This document shows positions 8,454 through 18,443 of a DNA stretch of 64,000 nucleotides, one piece after another. The stretch comes from Candidatus Protochlamydia phocaeensis. GTDB lineage: Bacteria > Chlamydiota > Chlamydiia > Chlamydiales > Parachlamydiaceae. The notes below the pieces were generated by a model. That model did no database searches, had not been told where the DNA came from, and saw only the letters and a program-made list of their open reading frames with translations. The stretch lies in assembly GCF_001545115.1 (NCBI RefSeq), contig NZ_FCNU01000030.1, forward strand, positions 1-64,000. The letters are read 5' to 3'. Numbering within the stretch: position 1 is the first letter of the stretch; the number at the start of each line of letters is the position of its first letter. The translations under genes were made by a program, and so were the position numbers.

Positions 8454-11126
8454 ATGGAAAAGATTTATATTTTAGACGCCTCAGGCTACATTTTCCGCTC
8501 CTATTTTGCCATCCGTCAAATGACCAACGCCAAAGGAGAGTCGACCAACGCCCTTTTTGGATTTATTCGCTCAGTCCTCAAGCTCATGAAGGACTTTCAA
8601 CCGACCCACTTAGTGGCGGTTTTCGATGGGCCCAACAATGCGCGTAAACGCACGGAAATGTATGCCGACTATAAGGCACATCGCAAAGAAATGCCCAAAG
8701 ACCTTCTCTATCAAATTCTATGGGCGCAGCAGTTCTGCCAACTGATGGCCATTCCCGAGCTGATGGTTCCCGAAGTAGAAGCCGACGACACGATGGGAAG
8801 CATCGCCCAATGGGCTGCGCAAATGGGAACTACCACCTATCTTTGCACCAGCGACAAAGACATGTGCCAGCTTGTCAATGACCGCATTTTCATCCTCAAT
8901 ACCTTTAAGGAAAACCTCATCTTAGATAGCAAAGGCGTAGAAGGGCAATTTGGCGTCAAGCCGGAACAAATGGTGGATTATTTGTCCATTACAGGTGATG
9001 CATCTGATAACGTTCCCGGTTTGTCCGGCTTTGGCCCCAAAACGGCCTCCGATTTACTGAGAAATTTCGGTACTTTAGATTACTTGCTGGAGCATCCTCA
9101 AGAAGTTCCGGGTAAGAAGAAGCAAGAAACCCTCCTTCAAGAGCGCGACAAAGTGCTGCTCAGCCGGCGCCTTGTCACGATCGATACCCAAGTGCCTTTT
9201 CCCCAGCAAGCGGATTTCTTTAAGCTGGGAGAGCCGTCTTGGAAAGCGCTTAAAGATTTTTATAACGAGATGAGTTTTTCCTCTTTGATCCGCGAAATGG
9301 AAAATCAAGCAAGCCCCGGGATCAATAAGACAAAAGTACTGGAGAATGTCTCCTACCTATTAGTAGACGACGAAAAAAGCCTAGATGAATTGATCGCCTA
9401 TTTATCTCATCAAAAGGAAATTTGCATTGATACAGAGACGACCAGCGTCCAGCCTTTAAAATCTGAACTTGTCGGAATTGGCCTAGGAGTGGAGCCTCAA
9501 AAAGCCTGGTATATTCCTGTCAATGGCAACCTGGGTTTGAATACCGTTATCCATAAGCTTAAGCCTCTTTTTACCAATCCGGCCATTGGCTTTTATGGCC
9601 ACAATTTTAAATACGACTACCACGTTCTCAGCAACTACCACATCCAGCCTGTCAACATTTGCTTCGACACGATTTTGGCCTCTTATCTTCTCAATTCCCA
9701 CAGCCGTCAGCATTCTCTCGACCATCTGGCCCTTGAGCTGTTCGATAAGGTTAAAATCCCCATCCAGGATCTCATTGGAAGAGGGAAAAAGCAGCTCAGC
9801 ATGAAGGACGTTCCTTTGGATAAGATCTGCAATTACTGCTGCGAAGATGTCGATTACACAGTTCGCCTTAAACAAGCTTTAGAGCCTCAATTGCAAGAGC
9901 GCGGTTTGGTTTCGCTTTTCAAGGATCTAGAGCTCCCCCTTCTACCCATTTTAGCTAAAATGGAAAGGCATGGCATTTTCATCGACATTGCTTATCTTCA
10001 ACACCTATCGGGAGAAATAAGTAAGGAAATTCAAGAGCTGGAGCAAACCATTTTTGAAATGGCCGGGGAATCTTTCAATCTCAATTCTCCCAAGCAATTA
10101 AGCGAAATTCTTTTCGTCAAATTGGGAATTAAACCTCCCAAAAAAACGGCCACCGGCCATTCGACAAATGCGGAAGTATTGGAAAGTTTAAAGCACGAGT
10201 ATCCTATTGCCGCTAAAATTTTGGAATACCGCACATTGGAGAAATTGCGCTCCACTTATATTGATACGCTACCGCAAGAAGTTCATTCTGTCAGTCATCG
10301 CATTCACTGCAATTTCAATCAGTCCGTAACGGCAACAGGGCGGCTATCTTGTCAAGATCCCAACTTGCAAAACATTCCGGTCCGAACAGCTGTCGGCCGT
10401 AAGATTCGAGAAGCGTTTCGTCCGCAAAAGAGCGGCTGGAGCTATTTAGCCGCCGACTATTCTCAAATTGAGCTGCGGCTATTGGCCCATTTAAGCGAGG
10501 ATCCCGTTCTCATCTCGGCATTTACAGCAAATGAAGACATCCATGCCTTTACAGCATCTCTCATTTTTGGTATTCCTTTAGAAGAGGTCTCTAAAGAGCA
10601 ACGCCATCAAGCCAAAGCCGTCAATTTTGGCATTATTTACGGGCAGCAGGCCTTTGGTTTAGCGCAAGAGCTTGGCATCAATACAAAGACAGCGGCAACG
10701 TTTATTCATCTTTACTTTCAGCGCTATCAAAAAGTGAAAGAGTTCTTAGATACCTGCAAAGAGAGGGTCCGTCAAACAGGCAAAGCCGTAACATTATTTG
10801 GGCGTGAACGGTTGATTCCGGAAATCAACAGCCAAAATGGCATGATCAGGGCGATGGCCGAGCGCTTTGCCGTCAATACGCCTATTCAAGGCACGCAGGC
10901 GGATTTGATTAAGATGGCCATGCTTCAAATTGAAAGAAAGTTGGAGCAAAGGCACAAAAAAGCGTATATGATTTTGCAGATTCACGATGAACTTATCTTT
11001 GAAGTCCCTAATGAAGAGTTGGAAGAAGTCACTCAGCTTGTGCGAGAGACCATGGAAGGCATTATGCCGCTTAAAGTTCCTTTAGTCGTTGATATCCATA
11101 TTGGCAAAAATTGGAAAGAATGTTAA
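8454..11126 (+). CDS. polA: DNA polymerase I
   Basis: An 890-residue, full-length three-domain enzyme for Okazaki-fragment processing and repair synthesis. Residues 1-300 are the 5' nuclease (TSDKDMCQL; GDASDNVPGLSGFGPKTASD helix-hairpin-helix). About 315-500 is the 3'-5' exonuclease with its metal ligands retained (CIDTETTSV with Asp325; GHNFKYDYHVL; YCCEDVDYTVRL), so proofreading looks intact. About 515-890 is the polymerase: motif A DYSQIELRLLAHLSED (Asp668), O-helix KAVNFGIIYG and motif C QIHDELIFEV (Asp845). The start ATG follows an AT-rich leader. It overlaps coaE by a few bases, so the two are translationally coupled. The order matches Chlamydia CT493-CT492-CT491. Confidence 0.98.
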   Translation: MEKIYILDASGYIFRSYFAIRQMTNAKGESTNALFGFIRSVLKLMKDFQPTHLVAVFDGPNNARKRTEMYADYKAHRKEMPKDLLYQILWAQQFCQLMAIPELMVPEVEADDTMGSIAQWAAQMGTTTYLCTSDKDMCQLVNDRIFILNTFKENLILDSKGVEGQFGVKPEQMVDYLSITGDASDNVPGLSGFGPKTASDLLRNFGTLDYLLEHPQEVPGKKKQETLLQERDKVLLSRRLVTIDTQVPFPQQADFFKLGEPSWKALKDFYNEMSFSSLIREMENQASPGINKTKVLENVSYLLVDDEKSLDELIAYLSHQKEICIDTETTSVQPLKSELVGIGLGVEPQKAWYIPVNGNLGLNTVIHKLKPLFTNPAIGFYGHNFKYDYHVLSNYHIQPVNICFDTILASYLLNSHSRQHSLDHLALELFDKVKIPIQDLIGRGKKQLSMKDVPLDKICNYCCEDVDYTVRLKQALEPQLQERGLVSLFKDLELPLLPILAKMERHGIFIDIAYLQHLSGEISKEIQELEQTIFEMAGESFNLNSPKQLSEILFVKLGIKPPKKTATGHSTNAEVLESLKHEYPIAAKILEYRTLEKLRSTYIDTLPQEVHSVSHRIHCNFNQSVTATGRLSCQDPNLQNIPVRTAVGRKIREAFRPQKSGWSYLAADYSQIELRLLAHLSEDPVLISAFTANEDIHAFTASLIFGIPLEEVSKEQRHQAKAVNFGIIYGQQAFGLAQELGINTKTAATFIHLYFQRYQKVKEFLDTCKERVRQTGKAVTLFGRERLIPEINSQNGMIRAMAERFAVNTPIQGTQADLIKMAMLQIERKLEQRHKKAYMILQIHDELIFEVPNEELEEVTQLVRETMEGIMPLKVPLVVDIHIGKNWKEC

Positions 11127-11731
11127 AATTAAGAAAAGTGGCCATAACAGGTGGTCTTTCTTGTGGCAAATCCTCGGTTTGTCGTATCTTAAAAGAACTT
11201 GGGGCTTACGTCGTAAGCGCCGACGAAATCGTTCATCAATTATTGTCTTCTGATACAAACCTTGGTCAAAAGGTCATTGAATTATTGGGGACGGGAATCC
11301 TCGTCAATCAGGCAATTGACCGCTCTCGAGTCGCCCAAATGGTGTTTCAAAATGATAGACTGCTGGATGCGCTTGAAAAGATCATTCATCCAGCTGTGTA
11401 TGATGAGATAGAAAAACAATATCAAGAACAACAGGATAGCAAGAACCGACCCTCTCTCTTTATTGCTGAAATTCCCTTATTATTTGAAAGTGATGGCGAA
11501 AAGGGCTATGACGCTGTCATAGCTGTTATAGCGAATTCGAACAGGTGTTTTGAGCGTTTTAAACAGGCAACTGGTTATGACCAAGAAGAATTTAACAACC
11601 GCTTAGCTAGGCAACTTCCCTTGTTAAATAAGGCCGTCTTAGCTGATTATGTACTCATGAATAATGGCACTTTATCCGATCTTCAGCAATTAACCAGAGA
11701 GTTATATCAAGAGCTTATAGAAAGCGATTAA
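11120..11731 (+). CDS. coaE: Dephospho-CoA kinase
   Basis: Catalyses the last step of coenzyme A synthesis, ATP-dependent phosphorylation of the 3'-hydroxyl of dephospho-CoA. About 203 residues, normal for the family. The P-loop GGLSCGKSSV lies within the first 20 residues. SADEIVHQL carries the conserved Asp region, and IHPAVYDEI and EIPLLFES are typical CoaE segments. The ATG at 11120 overlaps the polA stop (ATGTTAA), the usual sign of coupling; an in-frame TTG at 11111 is possible but less likely. Corresponds to CT492 of Chlamydia. Confidence 0.95.
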   Translation: MLKLRKVAITGGLSCGKSSVCRILKELGAYVVSADEIVHQLLSSDTNLGQKVIELLGTGILVNQAIDRSRVAQMVFQNDRLLDALEKIIHPAVYDEIEKQYQEQQDSKNRPSLFIAEIPLLFESDGEKGYDAVIAVIANSNRCFERFKQATGYDQEEFNNRLARQLPLLNKAVLADYVLMNNGTLSDLQQLTRELYQELIESD

Positions 11732-11822
11732 CCGCTTTCTTTGATCATTTATTTCGTCCTTCTGTCTGCAATGGAGAGAAGGCAAACAATTAACCTATTT
11801 ACAAATTGGAGTCTTGTTTTTA

Positions 11823-13196
11823 ATGGACCCAGAGAACACAGAGAATACATCTACAGATACCTCGATGACATTTGAGGACAATCTATCTGACAAGCAACAC
11901 CCCGAACAGGTAGTCGAACAGGAGAGATCTCAACCTGAGATCATCACCAAAATTGCTGACATCCAACGGATGAACATTGACCAACTTAATCAATATGGCA
12001 AAAAAATTGGCCTTAAGCATCTTGGCTCTTTAACCAAATCGCAGATGGTATTTGAAATTGTCAAGGCGATTTCGGAAAATCCCAATGAAGTCCTTTATGG
12101 AGAGGGAGTCTTGGAGATTCTCCCCGATGGTTTTGGATTCCTGCGCTCCCCTAACTACAACTATTTGCCTTCTGCCGAAGATATTTATGTTTCGCCAGCG
12201 CAAATCCGCCGCTTTGACCTTAAAAAGGGCGATACGCTTTGCGGAACTATTCGTCCTCCAAAAGACAAAGAGAAGTATTTTGCCTTGCTTAAAGTGGATA
12301 AAATCAATGGCAGGCCGCCCGAAAAGGCTAAAGAGCGCATTCTCTTTGAAAACCTGACTCCGCTTTATCCTAACGAAAGAATTGTCATGGAGACAACTAA
12401 AGACAAGCTCTCTACGCGAGTCTTAGATTTGGCTGCTCCTGTAGGAAAAGGGCAAAGAGGGCTCATTGTCGCCCCTCCCCGTTCCGGAAAAACGATTCTT
12501 CTGCAAAATATCGCCAATGCCATTGCTTGCAACAATCCCGAAATTATTCTGATCGTTCTTCTCATCGATGAACGTCCGGAAGAAGTCACGGATATGCAGC
12601 GCATCGTGAGAGGCGAAGTCATTTCTTCTACGTTTGACGAACCGCCGGAAAGGCACGTTCAGGTCGCTGAAATGGCTATCGAAAAAGCGCGTCGCTTAGT
12701 TGAGCATGGCAATGATGTTGTCATTCTGCTCGACTCGATTACGCGTTTAGCTCGCGCCTATAATACCATCCAGCCCCACTCAGGCAAAATTTTAACGGGT
12801 GGTATTGATGCCAACGCCTTGCATAAACCCAAGCGTTTCTTCGGCGCAGCCAGAAATATTGAGCAAGGCGGTTCCTTAACCATTATCGCGACAGCCTTGA
12901 TCGATACAGGCTCGCGTATGGACGAGGTCATTTTCGAAGAGTTCAAGGGAACGGGCAATATGGAGCTCGTGCTCGATCGCCGTCTAGCCGATCGCCGCAT
13001 CTACCCATCCATTGATTTGATTAAGAGCGGTACGCGTAAGGAAGAGCTGCTCTATCATCCGAACGAACTTGAAAAAATTTATCTCCTGCGTCAAGCCGTG
13101 GCTGATTTGGCTCCCGGTGATGCGATGAATTTATTGCTTGGCCGCTTGAAAAAGACCAATAGCAATGTCGAGTTCTTGCTCTCAATGAAGGACTAG
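11823..13196 (+). CDS. rho: Transcription termination factor Rho
   Basis: Hexameric RNA helicase that ends transcription at Rho-dependent sites. About 457 residues. An acidic, Ser/Thr-rich N-terminal tail of about 45 residues precedes the Rho N-terminal helical domain ([18 protein letters not shown]). Next come the RNA-binding OB fold ([18 protein letters not shown]) and the ATPase with Walker [12 protein letters not shown] (Lys223) and Walker [14 protein letters not shown]. The Q-loop/R-loop region [20 protein letters not shown] is intact. ATG 11823 is chosen over an in-frame TTG nine bases upstream. Two hairpin terminators follow. Corresponds to CT491. Confidence 0.98.
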   Translation: MDPENTENTSTDTSMTFEDNLSDKQHPEQVVEQERSQPEIITKIADIQRMNIDQLNQYGKKIGLKHLGSLTKSQMVFEIVKAISENPNEVLYGEGVLEILPDGFGFLRSPNYNYLPSAEDIYVSPAQIRRFDLKKGDTLCGTIRPPKDKEKYFALLKVDKINGRPPEKAKERILFENLTPLYPNERIVMETTKDKLSTRVLDLAAPVGKGQRGLIVAPPRSGKTILLQNIANAIACNNPEIILIVLLIDERPEEVTDMQRIVRGEVISSTFDEPPERHVQVAEMAIEKARRLVEHGNDVVILLDSITRLARAYNTIQPHSGKILTGGIDANALHKPKRFFGAARNIEQGGSLTIIATALIDTGSRMDEVIFEEFKGTGNMELVLDRRLADRRIYPSIDLIKSGTRKEELLYHPNELEKIYLLRQAVADLAPGDAMNLLLGRLKKTNSNVEFLLSMKD

Positions 13197-13215
13197 TGTT
13201 CCAATTTGAAGGATT

Positions 13216-13246
13216 GAAATAAGGCTGCGCCCTTATTTCGATTTTT
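13216..13246 (+). terminator. First terminator after rho
   Basis: Perfect 9-bp stem GAAATAAGG / CCTTATTTC with a 6-base loop (CTGCGC), followed by GATTTTT. It starts 20 bases after the rho stop codon. Confidence 0.8.
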
Positions 13247-13258
13247 CAGCTGTCAATC

Positions 13259-13321
13259 AAAAGGATAAAGCAATCAGGCCAAAAGGCTTTTGACCTGAAT
13301 TGTTTTATCCTTTTATTTTTT
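13259..13321 (+). terminator. Second, long terminator after rho
   Basis: A long stem of about 20 bp (arms near 13259-13278 and 13294-13314, beginning AAAAGGATAAA and ending TTTATCCTTTT, with one bulge), followed by ATTTTTTTT. It stands directly behind the first terminator. Confidence 0.85.
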
Positions 13322-13453
13322 TAGCCATCTGTAATAAACTCCTTCCTTCTTCACTGCCTCTAACACAGAGCCTTCTCGATGGCTTGCCTGCCGAGCCTAA
13401 TAAATCCAAGCTTAAGCGAGTAAAGAGGCAAACGGCTAATCAAGGAGTGACTC

Positions 13454-14350
13454 ATGGCCAAAAAAGATAATGCTTCTCCCTCTTCTTCTTCTTTTTCTTT
13501 CCGCCGTCTGCTGCTAGGCGGACTATTGCTCGCCTGCGCTGGAGGCGGCTGGTGGGCATGGGAAAACAATTCAACTGTAGCAGATTGGAAAGATCATCTT
13601 TTTCAATATGTTGACAATCAAGACATTGTTACACTGGAATCGCGCTATTCTCCCGAACAAATTATGGAAGCGCATCGTCAAGAGCTTCTTACAAACGATA
13701 AAAAGACTTTTCAAGAGCCGATTCAAAAGTACTATCCCTTTCTTTTGTTAGACGTCAAATATACGGAAGATCAAAAGACACGCGAAGGAGTTGTCCTTTG
13801 GAGTTTGACAGATGGGGAAATAGTCCTCAATACAGACACGTGGGAGACGACGCATGGATTTAAGGATTGCGTTGAATGCCAAGCATCTCGCAATGACTTT
13901 AAAGTTATCCAGGCCTTGGCCCGCCGCCAGGGAAGTCTTAGCCTAGACGAATTGCAAAGGGAGCTAAAAGTCGAACGCGAAGTTCTCGAGCCTTGGATAG
14001 AGAGCGCCAAACAAAAGCATTTGATTGTTCAAAAGGGACAGCTTCTGCAGCTGCATTTCGAAAATCCCCGCTTCTTAGTTCTGCCTCAGACGCGTCTGAA
14101 ACAGCAGCTAGTTTCTAAGCCTATTATCAATAGCCAAAAAGTAGGAAAGACTTATAGCCGCAGCCAAATTATTAATATGGCCCAGGCTGCATTCGGAAGC
14201 GATTTTAAGATTCGCAGCGAAAAGGAAATCTTCTTGCCTGTCTATCGAATAGAAGTTCTCAATCCAGATGGATCTCTTTCAGCGACGGAGTGGAACGCCT
14301 TGACAGGACAGCGCATTTTACCTTCTTATCTTTCACAAGCCTTACGCTAA
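13454..14350 (+). CDS. Hypothetical membrane-anchored protein, 298 aa
   Basis: A good ribosome binding site (AAGGAGTGACTC) precedes the ATG. A Ser-rich cytoplasmic tail (residues 1-16) is followed by one hydrophobic segment, LLLGGLLLACAGGGWWAW (about 19-36), giving a type II membrane or periplasm-facing topology. Residues about 150-200 (RRQGSLSLDELQRELKVERE, then EPWIESAKQKHLIV) resemble a winged-helix fold by pattern only. A CVECQ motif carries two cysteines. It occupies the position of Chlamydia CT490 next to rho and may be its counterpart, which I cannot confirm by sequence. Function unknown. Confidence 0.75.
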   Translation: MAKKDNASPSSSSFSFRRLLLGGLLLACAGGGWWAWENNSTVADWKDHLFQYVDNQDIVTLESRYSPEQIMEAHRQELLTNDKKTFQEPIQKYYPFLLLDVKYTEDQKTREGVVLWSLTDGEIVLNTDTWETTHGFKDCVECQASRNDFKVIQALARRQGSLSLDELQRELKVEREVLEPWIESAKQKHLIVQKGQLLQLHFENPRFLVLPQTRLKQQLVSKPIINSQKVGKTYSRSQIINMAQAAFGSDFKIRSEKEIFLPVYRIEVLNPDGSLSATEWNALTGQRILPSYLSQALR

Positions 14351-14373
14351 AGTTCAAAACAGCGGAAAAGAGA

Positions 14374-14403
14374 GCTTTGCCGATCTGCATAGACCGGCAA
14401 AGC
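14374..14403. terminator. Bidirectional terminator between convergent genes
   Basis: Perfect 9-bp stem GCTTTGCCG / CGGCAAAGC (14374-14382 and 14395-14403) between the plus-strand gene ending at 14350 and the minus-strand cellulase gene ending at 14421. T-tracts are short. Confidence 0.6.
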
Positions 14404-14420
14404 CTATTCAAATATTTTCC

Positions 14421-16382
14421 TTAATGCGTCACTGTCAGTGTAACGGGACTGCCGTTAATTGTCACATTGGCAGGCGTAAAATCCGTCGACGATGAAGTGA
14501 TAATCATGCCAACATTTACCGTATTGCCTCCATTTGGCTGCAAGGCCTCCCAGTCAGCAGGCACTTCGGCTGTAATTGTTCCATTGGAAGTCGATTTGAC
14601 ATTCATGTTCCATGCCTGAGCGACTCCCGTATAAGCGTTATTGGTCACAGCCAACGTCCAAGGAACAGTGACGGCCGTAGATCCTGTGTTTTTAACATAG
14701 AAGTTAAGCACATTTTCATATACGTTGGGCGCGCTTTGCCAGGGCGTTCCCACTTGGACCGTAACGGCAAAAGCACCGGGCGGCGGAGGCGGAGTGACGC
14801 TTGCCTGATAAGTCAATTCAACCGTGCTTGTCTGGCCTTCCAAAACAGTCGTGGACTGAGAAGCAGCCGTAAAGGTCTGATTTCCCACCACTAATTGAGG
14901 GGCATTGACAGTATAGTCGCCTACAGCTACAGATTGGCAAACGGGCGTATCAAAAGCTGTGACATTAAACGTATAATTGCCAACAGAAAAGGGTTTTAAA
15001 TTGCTGGCAGATAACCCATCCGTCGCTTTGACGGATAAGCAAAGGGTTCCTGTTTTGACAGGCGTATTGCTCTTATACCAAGGAGTCAGGCCAATCGTTG
15101 TCAAATATTCCACTTTTTGCCAAATAATATCGCGCCAATTATCGGCAACAATTCCGCCCGTATCGCCGCTATTGGCATTCCAAGACCAGTAAAACCAGCT
15201 AGAGATTTTATGATGCTTTCCATCGGCTGCAGCTCCTGTATTGTTGAAATAAGCAGCTAAATCAGGCATGGTTTGAAGATCTCTTGAATCGCTAAAGCGC
15301 GAACCAAATTCTCCTAAAGCCACCGGAAAAATCTTGCATGTTCCCCCAAAGCAATACCCCTGCTGGGTTAAATAGCCAAAAGACTCTGTCAGACGGTTCC
15401 ACAAACCAGGGCCAAAGTAATTGGTCGATGCATTTGTCACCGATGGCGGATAAACGTGCGGAGAAATGACGACTTGATTGAGATAAGGCTTCTGCAAGAG
15501 CGCTTGGAAGAAAGGATTGGGATCGCTTAATCCATTCTGTTGAATAAGCTGCGGATCTGTTGCAAATCCATCTCCCCAGTTCGCGCCAATGCCTCCTTGT
15601 CCAGTTCCTTCTATGAAAAAAAGCGCGTCAGGATTGACAGCATAAATGGCATCCATAGCCGATAAATAAAGGTCTTTTAAGGCAGGTGTGCTACCAGAGG
15701 CTTCCCAACGGATGCCAAAATTATCGGGCTCATTGAGCAGATCGATCATCAATTTTTCTTTAGAAACAGGATCCTGCGAGATAGCGGTCACTAACTTCAC
15801 CCAATCCTGCACCCATTGCTGTGGGCTTTGGAGAACAGTTTGATCTTCTCTTAAGTGATTGTCAATAAGGACATAAAAACCATTTTGTGCAAAGAAATTG
15901 ACGACCCATAAGAAGCGATTCAAGGTTGTATCATTGGGCAAGTAGCTATTGCACATTCCAGCTTGCCTTTGAGGAGGCGCCACTTGTGGAGGAATGGTCT
16001 TGCCATCAACTGGCACGGAAGGATCTGTTACACTTGCCTGAATATCGCTTTGACTGTCAAATGTGCAACTCTGTGTAAAGTTGCGTGGCGGCAGGTTGAA
16101 TAAATCTTGAAAACTGAAAGGCAAGCGCACAGCATTAAATCCCAGAAGCTGCATGCGATAAACGACGGTTGCAAAATCTAAAGAAAGCTGGTCAGGCCCT
16201 GTCCACAGTCCGTCCACCATTGTCGATTGATTATTGAAACCAAACCAGTTAACTCCTTTGAGCTCTATTGGATTTCCAGCTGAATCCACAATTTGATCGT
16301 TCTTCGTTGTCAAGGCAAATAACTGCAAAGACAAGAAAATGAAAAAAAGGCTGAACCAGCCTTTTAACGGCTTGATTTTCAT
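14421..16382 (-). CDS. Secreted glycoside hydrolase family 5 (endoglucanase-like) with C-terminal carbohydrate-binding domain
   Basis: 653 residues with a clear signal peptide (GWFSLFFIFLSLQLFALT). Residues about 30-400 form a GH5 cellulase fold: VKGVNWFGFNN near the start, the acid/base motif IDLLNEPDNFGIRW (Glu218) and the nucleophile motif VALGEFGSRF (Glu358), so both catalytic residues are present. A beta-rich middle (about 430-530) and a proline linker (PPPPPGAF) lead to a C-terminal domain of about 110 residues (NVYENVLNFYVKNTGSTAV, AQAWNMNVKS) resembling CBM2/CBM49 cellulose-binding modules. Predicted to cut beta-1,4-glucan outside the bacterium. Amoeba cyst walls contain cellulose, which offers a substrate (inference). 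It has a ribosome binding site (AAGGAGG) and a single-gene layout. Confidence 0.9.
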   Translation of the reverse strand: MKIKPLKGWFSLFFIFLSLQLFALTTKNDQIVDSAGNPIELKGVNWFGFNNQSTMVDGLWTGPDQLSLDFATVVYRMQLLGFNAVRLPFSFQDLFNLPPRNFTQSCTFDSQSDIQASVTDPSVPVDGKTIPPQVAPPQRQAGMCNSYLPNDTTLNRFLWVVNFFAQNGFYVLIDNHLREDQTVLQSPQQWVQDWVKLVTAISQDPVSKEKLMIDLLNEPDNFGIRWEASGSTPALKDLYLSAMDAIYAVNPDALFFIEGTGQGGIGANWGDGFATDPQLIQQNGLSDPNPFFQALLQKPYLNQVVISPHVYPPSVTNASTNYFGPGLWNRLTESFGYLTQQGYCFGGTCKIFPVALGEFGSRFSDSRDLQTMPDLAAYFNNTGAAADGKHHKISSWFYWSWNANSGDTGGIVADNWRDIIWQKVEYLTTIGLTPWYKSNTPVKTGTLCLSVKATDGLSASNLKPFSVGNYTFNVTAFDTPVCQSVAVGDYTVNAPQLVVGNQTFTAASQSTTVLEGQTSTVELTYQASVTPPPPPGAFAVTVQVGTPWQSAPNVYENVLNFYVKNTGSTAVTVPWTLAVTNNAYTGVAQAWNMNVKSTSNGTITAEVPADWEALQPNGGNTVNVGMIITSSSTDFTPANVTINGSPVTLTVTH

Positions 16383-16754
16383 AAAATCCTCCTTTTAAGG
16401 TGTTTATATCCAGGAAATTTCCGTAGCTAACGAAACCCTAAAAGAATGAAAAATAAACATCAAGTTTTTATTTTAAAATCTCTCCAATTTGCCAATTTAA
16501 ACCTTTTTCTATAAAAGGCTTAAATTTAACAAGTTAAATTCATAATAAAAGATCATCCCGCCTATCATCGAACTGCTAATTATCTAAATCAGACGACAGC
16601 CTCTTATTCTTTTTCTTACCATTTAAACTTTGTTTTATTTATATAATTTTTTATTAATTATTAGACATCTATTATACTTATTTAAATTTGCAAAATAATT
16701 TAAAATAATCAATAATCTTCAAACTATCACTATTAAAAATAAAATATTAATAAA
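16383..16754. other. AT-rich divergent intergenic region
   Basis: About 370 bases between the divergent cellulase gene and the first tandem paralog. Very AT-rich towards 16754. It must hold both promoters, but many AT-rich hexamers make an unambiguous choice impossible. No RNA gene or repeat was seen. Confidence 0.4.
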
Positions 16755-18443
16755 ATGAAATATGAAATTAATTTATGCAATTATAGCCTAAATCAAGCCT
16801 ATCAAACAGGCGATTGGGCAGCCAGAACAGACAAGTCAAGAGAGTCTGCTGATGCGTTCTCTCTGCCGCATGAAGGCTCAACCTGTACTTTTTCAACTAA
16901 CCGCGAAGAAATTTATTTATTAGGTATTTCCCAAATTAATAGACATTCACTTGAACAGCAACAAAATGATCAAGCTGTAAAGATATTCAAGCTTAGTTTA
17001 GAAGCTCCTTCTTTAAATGAAGAAAATCGAATGTTTAAACTTGATGTATTTTTAAACTCTTGCTGGGATAAATTAAATATATTTTTAGAGCGTTTAAAAA
17101 CAAATTCAACAAAATATACGTATTTTATAAAAGCGTCTAATCGATTAAGTAAATTAGATACCAAGCACTTGCTAGAATTGTTAAATTGCTGCCAGTCTTT
17201 GACTAAAGCCTTTTTTTCTTATGATTTTTTGCAAAAAAAGTTAACCATTCACTTTCAGGCAGAAGCCTTAAACTGGGAACCTCAGACATTTGTTAAAGAG
17301 TATCTAGAGAAAATAGATGGACAGATCGATTTGATTGAAAAAGATATTATTTTTTCTCCTCCTTCAGAAGAAGAAATAAAGGGATTAGCGATTTATATTC
17401 TCCTAGCACTAGAGAACAAATCTCTGGAAGGGCTAAGAGAAAAAGATTTAGCAGACTATCTATCTTGCATGCAAAGCCAAGAGGATGTCCATCCCTTTTC
17501 CCGAGTTGCCAAAGAAATTCCTTCTCGAAAATTATTTCTTGAAATTCAACGCCTTCATCTTCTTCCCAGCCTACTCATTTCTCAAGAAGACGAACAATCC
17601 GCAAAAGAGAAATGGCAAACTTATATTGTCAGAAAAAAAGATTGGAACAGACATTACCGTGACTCAAACCAAAGAGAGTATGGCCGTCTTATGCACCATG
17701 CCATTGGCTTTGCTGCATCGAGTTTGAAAAGGGCGCACTGGACCTTCGATACTCTGCTCAGTTTTTTGGCTAACCGTCGCCAATATATGGCCCACCTGTT
17801 AAATCAGAAAAATCCTTTACTTGTGGGAACTTTCCGAAAGAATAGTGAGGAGGATATAGCCATAACGACTTGTGTCAATGAATATTATGCCATTCCCAAT
17901 CGCTTAAAAGCTTTGCTTTCCCAACAAGAGAATTTTCCTTTAAGAAGGGAAGAAAGCCTAGACTCGAACTTTGGAGAAATCAGCGGGAAAGGCTATTGCT
18001 ATGAAGAGAAGTTAAATAATCGGCTCATTCCCCTTTCCCAAATTATTATTTATGAAGAATCCATTTCTCATTTCTGCATGTTCGATGAGCAACCCATGAG
18101 TGGAGAGATTATTCATACTTCTCCGGAATACATAGAAGACATTTTGACATTTATCAAAGAAGATCTCTATCCCAACGCTTTGGTCGCTTCAACTGCCGAC
18201 GAGCGCCTTGTCTATCTAGGCAAAATTTTTTGGTTGATTTGCCAAGCTAAGCCTTGGCGACTGGGCGATCCCAGTATTGCCGAGATGCTCATTCGAACCA
18301 TTCTAACTTTAAAAGAAGAAGAAAGCCGTCCTTGGAAAGAAGAGCTGATTCCTTGGATTGAAGTCATGTGTGAACCTAAAATGGAAAAGTTTGCCGCCAG
18401 TTTTCATCTCTTATTTGAATGGCATGAGAACGATCTACTTTAG
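16755..18443 (+). CDS. Hypothetical protein, tandem paralog 1 (562 aa)
   Basis: An unrecognised soluble protein. From about residue 100 to the end it matches the 564-residue protein encoded downstream at 18886-20580. Shared blocks are REYGRLMHHAIGFAASSLKR, GKGYCYEEKL, GEIIHTSPEYIEDI, FIKEDLYPNALVASTADERL, IFWLICQAKPWRLGDPSIAE and LIPWIEVMCEPKMEKFAASF. The first 90 residues differ between the two, a common layout for secreted effectors with a variable targeting end, though that is inference. No signal peptide, membrane segment or known catalytic motif. The conserved C-terminal block with Trp, Cys and GDPSIAE may be the functional core. It comes from tandem gene duplication. Confidence 0.8.
   Translation: MKYEINLCNYSLNQAYQTGDWAARTDKSRESADAFSLPHEGSTCTFSTNREEIYLLGISQINRHSLEQQQNDQAVKIFKLSLEAPSLNEENRMFKLDVFLNSCWDKLNIFLERLKTNSTKYTYFIKASNRLSKLDTKHLLELLNCCQSLTKAFFSYDFLQKKLTIHFQAEALNWEPQTFVKEYLEKIDGQIDLIEKDIIFSPPSEEEIKGLAIYILLALENKSLEGLREKDLADYLSCMQSQEDVHPFSRVAKEIPSRKLFLEIQRLHLLPSLLISQEDEQSAKEKWQTYIVRKKDWNRHYRDSNQREYGRLMHHAIGFAASSLKRAHWTFDTLLSFLANRRQYMAHLLNQKNPLLVGTFRKNSEEDIAITTCVNEYYAIPNRLKALLSQQENFPLRREESLDSNFGEISGKGYCYEEKLNNRLIPLSQIIIYEESISHFCMFDEQPMSGEIIHTSPEYIEDILTFIKEDLYPNALVASTADERLVYLGKIFWLICQAKPWRLGDPSIAEMLIRTILTLKEEESRPWKEELIPWIEVMCEPKMEKFAASFHLLFEWHENDLL

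Noticed and set aside
14421..16382. Reading the cellulase C-terminus as an adhesin or Big-type immunoglobulin repeat
   Set aside because: The conserved Trp and Asn pattern and the proline linker fit a carbohydrate-binding module after a GH5 domain better than an adhesin repeat.
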